From: UBA6107 sp964533735
GTDB lineage: Bacteria > Chloroflexota > Anaerolineae > Anaerolineales > Anaerolineaceae
Assembly (NCBI GenBank): GCA_964533735.1
Contig: CAZHMD010000001.1
Coordinates: 1 to 64,000 of the forward strand
DNA: 64,000 nucleotides
Direction of reading: 5' to 3'
The position numbers were made by a program, and so were the translations under genes. The notes beneath the pieces were generated by a model, which saw only the letters and a list, made by a program, of their open reading frames with translations, searched no databases and had not been told where the DNA came from. The first letter of the stretch is position 1. Each line of letters begins with the position of its first letter. Positions 34,508-43,074 of the stretch are shown piece by piece.

Positions 34508-35752
34508 ATGTACGACGAAAAAGAGGCTAAACCCTCACGCAACAAACTACCAGCCTGGTTAACCGGGCTGATCCCCGTGCTGGCGATGGGCTTGATGCTA
34601 TTTCTCTTTACGTTCTTCAACCCGCTTACTCGGTTTAACAGCAATCTACCCCCGATCGAAAATCTCTCCATCGACCGGATCCGGGTGGTTGAGGATGGGT
34701 TTGAGGTCAGCGTTCTCAACAGCGGTCCGCAACCAGTACGCATCGCGCAAGTGATGGTCGACGATGCCTACTGGCAGTTCATAATTAAACCTTCAGGCGA
34801 ACTGCCTCGTTTTGGACGAGCTCTCATCTCCATCTCTTACCAATGGATTTATGCGGAACCTCACCGGATCCTGCTGGTTACAAACACCGGACTTACCTTT
34901 GAAGGTGAAGTGCCGGTAGCTACACTGACCCCCAGCCCCGGATTGCGCGAATTTACCGATTATGGATTGTTGGGTTTATTCGTTGGCGTAATCCCGGTTG
35001 CACTCGGTTTGCTTTGGTATCCCGCAATGAAACGCATGGGGCGCAAGTGGTTGGGATTTATCCTGGCGTTGACGGTCGGACTGCTGGTGTTCTTGTTGGT
35101 TGACACCTTTTTGGAAGTATTGGAAACAGGGGCGGAATTACCTGGGGTTTTTCAGGGTATACCTTTAGCCCTGTTTGCCGCGCTATTAACCTGGCTGGCG
35201 ATCATGGCGGTCAGTGCAATGCAAAACCGTCGCAATGCAGCGTCGGGTTCCGTCCGCGCAAAGGGGATGTTTTTAGCGACCTTGATCGCCCTCTCAATTG
35301 GCCTGCACAATTTTGGCGAAGGACTGGCGGTTGGAGCCGCATTTGCCCTGGGTGAGGCGGCGCTGGGATCATTTCTGGTGGTCGGATTCATCCTGCACAA
35401 CATCACTGAAGGGATTGGAATTGCCGCACCTTTGATAACCCATCGAACCGGAAAGGAAGAGTTGGTACAGGCGACCCCTTCGTGGCTGACCTTTGCGGGG
35501 TTAGCGCTTCTGGCAGGATTCCCCGCTGTCTTTGGTACATGGATCGGCGGTTTTGCCTTTTCACCTCTCCTGGGTACTATTTTCCTGGGGATTGGGCTGG
35601 GAGCAATCTGGCAGGTAATTGTGGAAGTCACTGCTCTCCTGCGGCGTTATGCTGAACGAGAAAACACTTCCTGGGTGTCCTGGTTCAACCTATCCGGTTT
35701 CATGCTTGGCTTGGCGATCATGTACTTCACGGCCTTCCTGGTGAAGTTTTAG
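34508..35752 (+). CDS. ZIP-family divalent metal transporter with N-terminal extracytoplasmic domain
   Basis: A 414-residue membrane protein starting at ATG 34508, five bases after GGAGAG; a longer frame upstream overlaps the oxidase and is rejected. One N-terminal helix (about 15-35) is followed by a beta-rich outer domain (about 40-145) unusual for ZIPs, then about eight helices. The metal-site motifs are SIGLHNFGEGLAVGAAF and FILHNITEGIGIAAPL, matching HNFxEG/HNxxEG of ZIP helices 4 and 5. It probably imports or exchanges Fe, Zn or Mn. It is the last gene of the DtxR operon. Confidence 0.85.
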   Translation: MYDEKEAKPSRNKLPAWLTGLIPVLAMGLMLFLFTFFNPLTRFNSNLPPIENLSIDRIRVVEDGFEVSVLNSGPQPVRIAQVMVDDAYWQFIIKPSGELPRFGRALISISYQWIYAEPHRILLVTNTGLTFEGEVPVATLTPSPGLREFTDYGLLGLFVGVIPVALGLLWYPAMKRMGRKWLGFILALTVGLLVFLLVDTFLEVLETGAELPGVFQGIPLALFAALLTWLAIMAVSAMQNRRNAASGSVRAKGMFLATLIALSIGLHNFGEGLAVGAAFALGEAALGSFLVVGFILHNITEGIGIAAPLITHRTGKEELVQATPSWLTFAGLALLAGFPAVFGTWIGGFAFSPLLGTIFLGIGLGAIWQVIVEVTALLRRYAERENTSWVSWFNLSGFMLGLAIMYFTAFLVKF

Positions 35753-36197
35753 CAATACAAACGGTCAGGCGGTTATACCTGGAGGTGTGCTTCAATTACA
35801 GATATTTCTATTTAAACGTGACCTCGCTTTAGTCCACCACCATCGTGCCATGTTTCAATTTTAAGCACCGGGGAGTACATTCCCTTGCCCACCCCAACCA
35901 TGCATCTGCCGAGGACTCATGTGACATCCGTTATTGATCCTGCCTTGTTCAGGCGCAATTGTGCCTGACGTTTTGGGTGCGGTTTCAGGCGAGAGGCTGC
36001 GAAATTTTGGTAAAGCCCTGAGCAGCCCTGATTCCAATACCATTGCCGAAAAAAAGAGGCGTGTTCAACAACAATTCTCTCATTTGGTCATTGATCTTCT
36101 TGATTTATTTTCCAGATAAAACAATGGCATCGAAAAGTTGCCTGGAAATTGCGAGGAACCCATCGGAAGAATATTCAAGTGTCCTTTCATAATCCAC

Positions 36198-36225
36198 TTG
36201 ACGAAAATAACTTACCACATATAAT
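36198..36225 (+). promoter_or_regulatory. Promoter of the CmtR-like repressor operon
   Basis: TTGACG (36198-36203), 16-bp spacer, TATAAT (36220-36225). Confidence 0.75.
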
Positions 36226-36226
36226 C

Positions 36227-36246
36227 ATATAATCAATTGTTTATAT
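36227..36246. promoter_or_regulatory. Candidate ArsR-family operator ATATAA-N8-TTATAT
   Basis: Perfect 6-6 inverted repeat in an AT-rich tract directly after the -10. Well placed for autorepression by the following CmtR-like gene. Confidence 0.55.
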
Positions 36247-36284
36247 AATTATATTTAATTTTGATAAACACCGGAGCAACTTAT

Positions 36285-36644
36285 ATGACCTCAATGTCTG
36301 AACGAATAGCATTATCCACAAAAGCCAGGCTATTTCGCGGGTTTGGTGACCCGTCCCGTCTTTCTATCCTGGAGGTTTTGTTGGATGGACCCAGGAATGT
36401 CAGTGAAATCGTCCAGGCGACGCAATTAACTCAGCCGAATGTTTCCAATCACTTGCGCTGTCTGCGCGAATGCGGCTTGGTTGCTGCTGAACAACAAGGT
36501 AAGTTTGCCCTATATCGCCTCAGCGACGACCGCGTGGGCGATCTGCTGGCATTGGGCGAATCCTTGTTGGCCGATGTTGCCCGAGGGGTTTACGAATGCA
36601 CCCGCTACAATCTCCCACAGGATATACGTTTGGAACAGAAATAA
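36285..36644 (+). CDS. ArsR-family Cd/Pb-type repressor (CmtR-like)
   Basis: A 119-residue winged-helix repressor. The recognition helix region reads TQLTQPNVSNHLRCLRECGL. C59 and C63 in this helix and C105 near the C-terminus (YEC) match the spacing of the Cd/Pb-binding Cys of mycobacterial CmtR (57, 61 and 102). A Cd or Pb response is therefore likely. I use ATG 36285; a frame start at 36261 has no site. lspA begins one base after its stop, so the genes are co-transcribed. Confidence 0.85.
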   Translation: MTSMSERIALSTKARLFRGFGDPSRLSILEVLLDGPRNVSEIVQATQLTQPNVSNHLRCLRECGLVAAEQQGKFALYRLSDDRVGDLLALGESLLADVARGVYECTRYNLPQDIRLEQK

Positions 36645-36645
36645 A

Positions 36646-37128
36646 ATGAAAAAACGACTTCAGATCTTCATTCCCTTTATGATCGCCCTCCTCCTCGATG
36701 GATTGACCAAGGCTTGGGCCGAACAGGCATTATCTTCACCCATACCCATCCTCGGTAATTTTTCCCGTCTGACCCTTGGTTACAACACAGGCGTAGCATT
36801 CGGGCTTTTTGCGAACGGCGGGATATTCCCGCTGATCGTCACAGGCGTCATCATTTCGGTTCTGGCGGCATGGCTCGTTTATGCGATTCGGTCCGGTGAT
36901 CTTTCCTCTGTCGCAGTATGGCCTGTAGGTTTGATCCTCGGCGGTGCGGTAGGGAATTTCGCCGACCGCATGGTGGATGGAAGGGTGACGGACTTTCTCG
37001 ATTTTGGATTGGGTACGGCACGTTGGCCGACTTTCAACCTGGCGGATAGTTTTATTTTGGTTGGAGCTCTTTTACTTTTACTCATTATTCCGAAGGTTAA
37101 ATCCGATGAAAAGGAGCAGACGGCATGA
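36646..37128 (+). CDS. lspA: Lipoprotein signal peptidase II
   Basis: A 160-residue membrane aspartic protease that cleaves lipoprotein signals. Start ATG 36646; a longer frame reading back into the repressor gene is rejected. Motifs present: NTGVAFGLF, GNFADRMVDGRVTDFLDF with the first catalytic Asp, and FNLADSFI with the second. LspA genes are known passengers of cadmium/zinc resistance cassettes beside cad-type regulators and ATPases, as here, so this may be an extra copy rather than the housekeeping gene. Confidence 0.93.
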   Translation: MKKRLQIFIPFMIALLLDGLTKAWAEQALSSPIPILGNFSRLTLGYNTGVAFGLFANGGIFPLIVTGVIISVLAAWLVYAIRSGDLSSVAVWPVGLILGGAVGNFADRMVDGRVTDFLDFGLGTARWPTFNLADSFILVGALLLLLIIPKVKSDEKEQTA

Positions 37129-37754
37129 AAGCTCTGAAGGTGCTTGTGAAATCTTTGCTGATCCTGGTTAGCATTGGCCTGATCTGGCGTTGGCTGAGTC
37201 GCAATCGCTCTTTACCCTGCCCGACCTGGTTGGCGAGTATGCTGGACAGCCGCTGGTCGGATAGGCTGCTTGGCACGCAGATAACGGTCGATCGCATTGG
37301 ATTGCGGCCGGGGCAGCGTGTGTTGGAGATCGGCCCAGGACCGGGTCGACTGCTGATACCTGCCGCAAAGCGCGTACTGCCCGGAGGTGAAGTCTTTGGA
37401 CTGGACATCCAGCCCGGGATGATCGAGCGGCTTAAAGCGCATGCGGCGCGAGCGGGCGCATCGAATCTAACTACGATCCTGGGCGATGCCACTCAGCCGA
37501 ACGTCCCACCGGAGAGTTTTGATGTGATCTTCTTTTGCACTGTACTGGGTGAAATCCCGGATCGGGAAGCGGTGCTGCGCCGATGTTACACGGATCTGAA
37601 ACCGGGTGGAATCCTTTCGATCACGGAACTCTTCCCCGACCCACATTACCAGTCCCGCGCGACAGTACAGCAGCTGGCCGAGGGGGCAGGATTCAGCTCG
37701 CAAGCCACGCACGGTCCCTGGTATTTTTTCACTGCGAACTTCATCAAAGCGTAG
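37125..37754 (+). CDS. Membrane-anchored class I SAM methyltransferase
   Basis: A 209-residue protein. An N-terminal hydrophobic helix (about 8-24) precedes a methyltransferase fold with LEIGPGPGRLLIPAA, GLDIQPGMIERLK, GDATQPNVPPESFDVIFFCTVLGEIPD and LKPGGILSITELF. Substrate is unknown. It overlaps lspA by four bases (ATGA), so it is part of the metal cassette. Confidence 0.8.
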   Translation: MKALKVLVKSLLILVSIGLIWRWLSRNRSLPCPTWLASMLDSRWSDRLLGTQITVDRIGLRPGQRVLEIGPGPGRLLIPAAKRVLPGGEVFGLDIQPGMIERLKAHAARAGASNLTTILGDATQPNVPPESFDVIFFCTVLGEIPDREAVLRRCYTDLKPGGILSITELFPDPHYQSRATVQQLAEGAGFSSQATHGPWYFFTANFIKA

Positions 37755-38077
37755 AGGAGAGTCGCAATGGTTACTATAGGACGCTGCACGATGAGTTGGC
37801 TGGCTAACGAGAGTGTCCGGGCCAGGTTCGGTATCGCTTGTTCCTAGGAATTTTGTGAGATACACCGAACATACCGCAGAACTACCAGCGCAGGTTTCCG
37901 GCGGCAAGTACCGCGAGATCTTCCCGTTAAAGTGAATGGGGGAAATTTATGAACACTGAACCGACCCCAGGAAAAGAGCATTCCCGCTGACATCAACCAC
38001 CCACAAGCAACAAGCACTAAATTATTGATGATTAAATCAAGTCATTCAAAAAACGAGACTTTATGAGGGAAAGATTC
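37755..38077. other. 323-bp intergenic region with a minute reading frame
   Basis: A 13-codon frame (37949-37990, MNTEPTPGKEHSR) follows a GGGGG-rich ribosome-site-like sequence and could be the start of a truncated gene or a leader peptide. Nothing else is recognisable. Confidence 0.35.
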
Positions 38078-38464
38078 ATGGAAAACTTTGATTACACGGT
38101 GGAAACCACCAAAAGCGTTGACGAATCAGTCGCCACCATCGAGGTTAAAGCAGCGGAGAAGGGCTTTCGGGTGCTGCACGTTCACGATGTGCAGGCAACG
38201 CTCGCCGCAAAAGGATTCGAGATCGAACCGATGAAGATTGTCGAGGTGTGCAACGCCAAATTCGCCAGCCAGGTGCTGGCGAAAGATAAGAAAATATCGC
38301 TGATGCTGCCATGCCCGATCAGTGTTTTTGTGGAGGCAGGTAAGACTTACATCAGCGCCCTCAAGCCACGGGTTTTGTCCGATTATTATCCGGACATAGG
38401 CATCGATGAGATTGCCGTAGAGGTTGAAAAGGTGATCATCAGTCTGGTTGACGAAACCAGATAA
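38078..38464 (+). CDS. DUF302 domain protein
   Basis: A 128-residue soluble protein, start ATG 38078 seven bases after GAGGGA. It shows the DUF302 pattern: YTVETTKSVDESVATIEVKAAEKGFRVLHVHDV, KIVEVCNAKFA, LPCPISVFVEAGKTYISALKP. DUF302 proteins occur widely with metal and sulfur stress genes; the biochemical role is unknown. It precedes the P-type ATPase by 21 bases and probably shares its message. Confidence 0.8.
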   Translation: MENFDYTVETTKSVDESVATIEVKAAEKGFRVLHVHDVQATLAAKGFEIEPMKIVEVCNAKFASQVLAKDKKISLMLPCPISVFVEAGKTYISALKPRVLSDYYPDIGIDEIAVEVEKVIISLVDETR

Positions 38465-38485
38465 TTTACATTGAATGGAGAACCT

Positions 38486-40612
38486 ATGGAATCGACAAAA
38501 ATTGAAGTACGGGTCAGTAATTTGGACTGCGAACATGATGCAGCCAACATCGAACGAGGATTAGAAGGCTTTGCAGGCCTGGTAGGTTTGAAGGTATATC
38601 CGAAATCTGCCAAAGTCGCTTTGACTTTTAATCCCGACCAAACCAATCCGGGCGCCTTGAAACAAAAACTGGAGACACTGGGTTTCCCACCCCAAAAAGG
38701 GATGGAAATGGCCGAACAGCCCAAACCCTGGAAGAACCCCAAGGTGTTGACCGCGTTTGCTTCAGGTGTTCTGCTTCTGGTCGGTTGGCTCATCGGTCTG
38801 ACCGGCGCGCCGGCGCTTATCTCAACGATTATATTTATTGCCGCAATCTTGATCGGCGGGTATTACTTTGGTCGCGAAGCCATCGAAGAATTGATCTTCG
38901 AGCGCAAGATCGGGATCGAATTATTGATGATGGTTGCCGCGGTGGTTGCTTCCGCAATGGGTGCGTTATTGGAGGGCGCCATGCTGGTCTTCCTCTACTC
39001 CATCAGCGAAGCTGCGGAAGGCTATACCGAGGAGAAAACGCGCGCCGCAATCAAGGCTTTGATGAACCTCGCTCCCAAGGTGGCGTTAGTCCGCCGGAAC
39101 GGTCGCGAACAGGAAATCCCGGTCGAAGAACTGGTGGTCGGGGACGTGTTCATCGTCATGCCAGGCCAATCCATGGCTACCGATGGTGAAGTGCTGGTTG
39201 GATCCTCCAGCGTCAACCAGGCTCCGGTGACGGGTGAAAGCGTTCCGGTAGAAAAGCAAGTGGGCAATCCGGTCTTTGCCGGCAGCATCAACGGCGAAGG
39301 CGCGCTGGAAATCCGCGCCACTAAAACCTTTGCCGATAACACCATCGCCCGTATTATCACCATGGTCGAGGAAGCCCAGGAAAAGAAAGGCAAAAGCCAG
39401 CGCTTTATCGAGCGCTTCGGCGCGCGCTACAGTCCCATCGTTTTGCTCGTCGGTATTCTCATTGCGCTCGTCCCGCCGTTGTTTTTTGGCGCTGCCTGGG
39501 TGACGTGGATTACCCGTGCAACGGTCTTCATTGTTGCCGCGGCACCCTGCGCCCTGGTCATTTCCATCCCGATTACCCTGGTGGCCTCGCTGGGCACTGG
39601 CGCGCGCAATGGCGTGCTGATCAAAGGTGGAGTCTATGTGGAGGAACTGGCCAAGGTGAAAGTCGTAGCAATGGACAAGACCGGCACCCTGACCCGCGGC
39701 GAGCCTGAAGTGACCGACATCATCTTGATCCATCAGAATCCGGATCAGCTGGCGAATTCAAAGCAGGAATTTTTAGCGGCAGCAGCCGGGATTGAACGGC
39801 GCAGCGGCCACCCTCTGGCACAGGCGATCGTCCGGTACGTGGAAGCGCAAGGCATTCAACCCATCGAACTGTCTGAATTTCGCTCCATGACCGGTTCAGG
39901 AGCTTCTGCCCGTATGGATGGGCGGACAATCTTCGTGGGAAGCCCAGACCTGTTCCACTCAAAGCTAGGGGTCTCACTGGAGCATGAATGGGGAGACATC
40001 AATCATCTCCAGGGCGAAGGAAAAACCGTGGTGTTGCTAGGCGATGAACAAGCTCCCTGGGGGATGATCGCTATCCGTGACAATATTCGACCCAATGCCC
40101 AGAAGGCAATTGATGCCATTCATGCCGCCGGAATTGACAAAGTGGTTATGCTGACCGGCGACAATGAGCGTACCGCCCAGGCAATTGCTCAGGAATTGGG
40201 GATCGATGAAGTGTATGCGGACTTAAAACCGGAGGACAAGGCGATCAAGGTCCGCGAGTTGACCTCCCGTTATGGGCATGTGGCAATGGTCGGGGATGGT
40301 GTCAACGACGCCCCCGCGCTGGCTGAAGCAACCGTGGGTGTCGCGATGGGCGCGGCGGGAACGGATGTAGCCCTGGAAACCGCTGATGTGGCCCTGATGG
40401 CCGACGATCTGGAGAAACTGGCCTATGGACTACGCCTGGCAAAGCGCAATCAATCCGTGGTCAACCAGAACCTGGCCCTATCTGCGATTGTCATTAGTGT
40501 ATTGATCATCGGCGCAGTTGGTGGTTGGTTCACTCTTCCAATCGCCGTGCTGGCGCACGAGATCAGTGAATTTGTGGTTATCGGCAGCGGGTTGAGAATG
40601 TTGAAAAGTTAA
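38486..40612 (+). CDS. Heavy-metal P1B-type ATPase with an APC motif
   Basis: A 708-residue efflux ATPase, start ATG 38486 after GGAG. The N-terminal HMA-like domain has a single Cys in LDC15EHDA. Core motifs: TGES, A353-P-C355 where CPC, SPC or CPH is usual, DKTGT with D397, SGHPL and GDGVNDAPAL. The last helix reads AHEISEFVVIGSGLRML, unlike the HEGST of the ATPase at 29458. With a CmtR-like repressor upstream, Cd, Pb or Zn is the likely cargo. The APC variant could alter metal choice. Confidence 0.88.
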   Translation: MESTKIEVRVSNLDCEHDAANIERGLEGFAGLVGLKVYPKSAKVALTFNPDQTNPGALKQKLETLGFPPQKGMEMAEQPKPWKNPKVLTAFASGVLLLVGWLIGLTGAPALISTIIFIAAILIGGYYFGREAIEELIFERKIGIELLMMVAAVVASAMGALLEGAMLVFLYSISEAAEGYTEEKTRAAIKALMNLAPKVALVRRNGREQEIPVEELVVGDVFIVMPGQSMATDGEVLVGSSSVNQAPVTGESVPVEKQVGNPVFAGSINGEGALEIRATKTFADNTIARIITMVEEAQEKKGKSQRFIERFGARYSPIVLLVGILIALVPPLFFGAAWVTWITRATVFIVAAAPCALVISIPITLVASLGTGARNGVLIKGGVYVEELAKVKVVAMDKTGTLTRGEPEVTDIILIHQNPDQLANSKQEFLAAAAGIERRSGHPLAQAIVRYVEAQGIQPIELSEFRSMTGSGASARMDGRTIFVGSPDLFHSKLGVSLEHEWGDINHLQGEGKTVVLLGDEQAPWGMIAIRDNIRPNAQKAIDAIHAAGIDKVVMLTGDNERTAQAIAQELGIDEVYADLKPEDKAIKVRELTSRYGHVAMVGDGVNDAPALAEATVGVAMGAAGTDVALETADVALMADDLEKLAYGLRLAKRNQSVVNQNLALSAIVISVLIIGAVGGWFTLPIAVLAHEISEFVVIGSGLRMLKS

Positions 40613-40635
40613 TCCTTCACCCATTAAGAATTCAT

Positions 40636-40672
40636 AGTGGACTGCAAATGACAAACTGCAGTCCACTTTTTT
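40636..40672 (+). terminator. Intrinsic terminator after the ATPase
   Basis: AGTGGACTGCA (40636-40646) pairs with TGCAGTCCACT (40657-40667) over a 10-nt loop, followed by a T run to 40672. Confidence 0.88.
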
Positions 40673-40739
40673 AATTAAAAACATATTGAGTTATTCGATT
40701 TTTTTGAGTAGTAAATGATATTGTCCTGATAAATAATCA

Positions 40740-41216
40740 TTATCTTACAGTAGCAAAAACTTGCCTAAATTTACACCCATACGCTGCCGGCTTCCCCACC
40801 ATTGTCCAGGATAATCTTTCGACGGTATTCCACCAAATTCCTGGTATTTCATACCACTTTGCGCTAGCTACATCCTTCGGAATATCAGGATCCAACGCAG
40901 TGCCACGGGCAAGAGCTCCATCCGGGTGAATTCCAACTTCGGTATAGACAATAGAATAAATTGGACCTAGGACTGCTAAAGATGCCATCATCCCCCAACC
41001 ACAACGGGAAGGTTGGACAGTTTTTGCTGCATCAATCCGGTCGGCAATAAATCCGAAGTAAGTCATCCCCTTCGGGGCCTGGAGCACTTGCATGGGTTGG
41101 TTGCCCTTGTAAATGACAAACAGAATGCTTACACAAATTGCCAACAGAATTGCCGTCTTGACAATACTTCCAATCAACTTAAGAAACATTCCGATGAATT
41201 TCATTTTCTCCTTCAT
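40740..41216 (-). CDS. Membrane-anchored protein of unknown function
   Basis: A 158-residue protein with one N-terminal membrane segment (about 15-37) and a small outer domain rich in aromatic residues (PSRCGWGMM, WYEIPGIWWNTVERLSW). No family recognised. Its start region overlaps the ribbon-helix-helix gene by 38 bases from the first ATG (41216), or fewer if ATG 41204 is used. The pair is probably one unit belonging to the mobile region next to the recombinase. Confidence 0.55.
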   Translation of the reverse strand: MKEKMKFIGMFLKLIGSIVKTAILLAICVSILFVIYKGNQPMQVLQAPKGMTYFGFIADRIDAAKTVQPSRCGWGMMASLAVLGPIYSIVYTEVGIHPDGALARGTALDPDIPKDVASAKWYEIPGIWWNTVERLSWTMVGKPAAYGCKFRQVFATVR

Positions 41217-41433
41217 TTCCTTTATCTATCTGATACTGATTTTCTGGTTGGGTACCCTCTCGTAGGACCCGGTTATAACGAATTTCCTCCCGATACATCC
41301 GGTCGATGGCTACTTCAACCACATCACCTTCACTGCGCCCCATAGTCCCAGAGAGGTCTTTCAATTGTCGAACGCATTCGAGACTAAGACGAAAAGAACG
41401 AACTGCTTTGGTGGACGAATTTTTCTTGGGCAT
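41179..41433 (-). CDS. Ribbon-helix-helix (CopG-like) DNA-binding protein
   Basis: An 84-residue protein. VRSFRLSLECVRQLKDLSGTMGRSEGDVVEVAIDRMYREE fits the beta strand, helix, turn, helix pattern of CopG/MetJ-type repressors. A Lys-rich N-terminus precedes it. AAGGAG lies six bases before ATG 41433. A perfect 20-bp palindrome 30 bp upstream is a natural autoregulatory operator. It overlaps the downstream membrane-protein gene, a layout seen in toxin-antitoxin and plasmid-maintenance pairs, but no known toxin is recognised. Confidence 0.7.
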   Translation of the reverse strand: MPKKNSSTKAVRSFRLSLECVRQLKDLSGTMGRSEGDVVEVAIDRMYREEIRYNRVLREGTQPENQYQIDKGNEGENEIHRNVS

Positions 41434-41462
41434 TTTGAACTCCTTGATATGAATAATCTAAT

Positions 41463-41482
41463 AGTAATACAAATGTATTACT
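41463..41482. promoter_or_regulatory. Perfect 20-bp palindrome upstream of the RHH gene
   Basis: AGTAATACA (41463-41471), centre AA, TGTATTACT (41474-41482). Size and place suit a dimer-of-dimers ribbon-helix-helix operator. Confidence 0.7.
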
Positions 41483-41919
41483 TAATCAAGTACTGTTTTT
41501 TAGAAAAGAGGGTACTTGCAATAAAGGGGTTATTCGTGGTTTAGTTAATGTACATCTTGTCTCAATCCTCTATCACCAAGTGATACTGGCGTAATATGCA
41601 GACTAATTGCTTTTCTCAACGTTGGTTGGTTCCCCCTAACGCAAGATTAATTTCAACGTAGGTTATTGATGGTGCATAAGGCAAGTCCTGCGCTTGCCGG
41701 CTTGTTCATTCTTGACAGGCCAAAACCAGTCCGCAGATGCCAGGCAGGGCGCTTCAGGGTCGCCGGCATCGCGAAGTGCAAAACCCTGTTACACCCCTCA
41801 ATGGGGGCGCGTACGCCGAGATTATCTCGACGAAAGGCTTAACGTCACAACAAAAAAATATTTTTGTAATACTAGAAACGGCTGGAAGCGAGTTTCAAAG
41901 CCGACGAAGGCGGTGTAGC
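41483..41919. other. Intergenic region upstream of the recombinase with clustered hairpins
   Basis: The first part is AT-rich and plain. Bases about 41690-41840 are markedly more GC-rich than their surroundings and hold adjoining short hairpins: CCCC/GGGG (41794-41797/41803-41806), GGCG...GCC, and CGAGAT-T-ATCTCG (41817-41829). This could be a recombination site. The recombinase reading frame stays open back to 41737 but its N-terminal part looks non-coding. Confidence 0.45.
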
Positions 41920-42891
41920 TTGTCATTGTCATCCATTTCCAACCAGGTCAACCATTCTCTAGCTAAAGTTACCTGGGGTAAAGAACAAATTGAAAAGTAC
42001 AAGGTTGAGCATGGTGTGACTTCTGTCAAGAAATCGTTGCGTCCAGACGGAGATCCCACACAACCCTTACCTGTCATTTTGGGAATCAACACTCGACGAA
42101 CATATTTTCAGACGGCAACCTTATTCTTCAAACGCGCAGAGGAAATTACCGATGAGGGTTTATTGGTCAAATTACTGGATCCAGACATCATCATGACCAC
42201 TTTTGAAGAACATTACACTTATTCTGCGCCTGGTACGGTGAACAAACTGCTAGCAGCGCTCGAAAAAGTTCATTTGGGATGCTTAAAACTCGGTTGGACG
42301 AAAACTCTGTCCCCCATTACTCCGGAATTGCGCGGATGGGTGAAAACTTTTCGCGATGATAGCGATGTGCGCGCACCGAGATTTGGCTATCGAACAGAAG
42401 ATTCAGTAAAGGTGGTTGAATTCTTGAAGGAGAAAAAATCGGCTTATGCGTTGCCTGCAGAGCTGGCATTACGTTGTGGGTTGCGGGAAGATGAAATGGC
42501 CGGAATGCAAGGGCAAAATATTGATGTGGAGCACAACCTGCTGCATATCACCGGAAAAGGGGGCCGCTATCGACCGGTGCCAATCCCAGAAGATCTGATC
42601 CTTAGGTTTAACCGTTCCAAACAATTTATATTTACCCCGAGTGCTTCCTGGCGGGCTGGTTTTCGGCGGACTGTGCTAGACACAACAAAAGAACTAGGAA
42701 TTGGAATCAGTGGAGTCCATCGGTTGCGTGCAAATTATGCTCAAAATAGATATCTCGAATTTCTTGACCAAGGATTGGATGATCGTGGAGCTCGCCGGCA
42801 AATCTCCGAACTGTTGGGGCATGCCCGAATTGATGTTACTTATAAATATGTACCAAAAGGATTTTTGGTACCGGAGGATAATAATAAATAA
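41920..42891 (+). CDS. Tyrosine recombinase/integrase
   Basis: A site-specific recombinase of about 323 residues if started at TTG 41920, which has GAAGG before it; the frame extends to 41737 without homology-like character. An N-terminal core-binding domain is followed by the catalytic domain with Arg in LALRCGLREDE, Lys in GKGGRYRPVP, H-x-x-R in VHRLRANYAQ, His in LLGHARIDVT and the Tyr in YKYVPKGF. All catalytic residues are present, so it should be active. It marks the right side of the metal island. No tRNA target was found. Confidence 0.82.
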   Translation: MSLSSISNQVNHSLAKVTWGKEQIEKYKVEHGVTSVKKSLRPDGDPTQPLPVILGINTRRTYFQTATLFFKRAEEITDEGLLVKLLDPDIIMTTFEEHYTYSAPGTVNKLLAALEKVHLGCLKLGWTKTLSPITPELRGWVKTFRDDSDVRAPRFGYRTEDSVKVVEFLKEKKSAYALPAELALRCGLREDEMAGMQGQNIDVEHNLLHITGKGGRYRPVPIPEDLILRFNRSKQFIFTPSASWRAGFRRTVLDTTKELGIGISGVHRLRANYAQNRYLEFLDQGLDDRGARRQISELLGHARIDVTYKYVPKGFLVPEDNNK

Positions 42892-43074
42892 GAGTCGGGC
42901 AGTCCTGTTTACTGACTGAGTTTACCTATTTTTGTTTTCTGCGCATAGGCTCAGGGATATCTAGCCTGGCGTTAATATAAATCGGTTGTCGATTGTGATT
43001 ACTTTGCGAATGCGATGTTAGGGTGGGCAACGGCAGTGGCTGATTGAATTGTCATAATTGTTTTTCCATAAAGC

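Larger units (their letters stand above)
35753..36284. other. 532-bp intergenic region
   Basis: It contains an imperfect palindrome TCAGGC-N8-GCCTGA (35949-35968) and, near its right end, the promoter and operator of the next repressor. A 61-codon frame at 35934-36119 has no site or family and is not called. No terminator with a T run was found after the ZIP gene. Confidence 0.45.

Noticed and set aside
35934..36119. 61-codon frame upstream of the CmtR-like gene
   Set aside because: No ribosome site, no family, and it contains a palindrome.
36439..36645. 69-residue N-terminal extension of LspA
   Set aside because: It overlaps the repressor gene out of frame; LspA of normal length begins at 36646.
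41737..41919. N-terminal 61 residues of the recombinase frame
   Set aside because: Composition and hairpins suggest non-coding DNA; TTG 41920 gives a protein of sensible length. Not certain.
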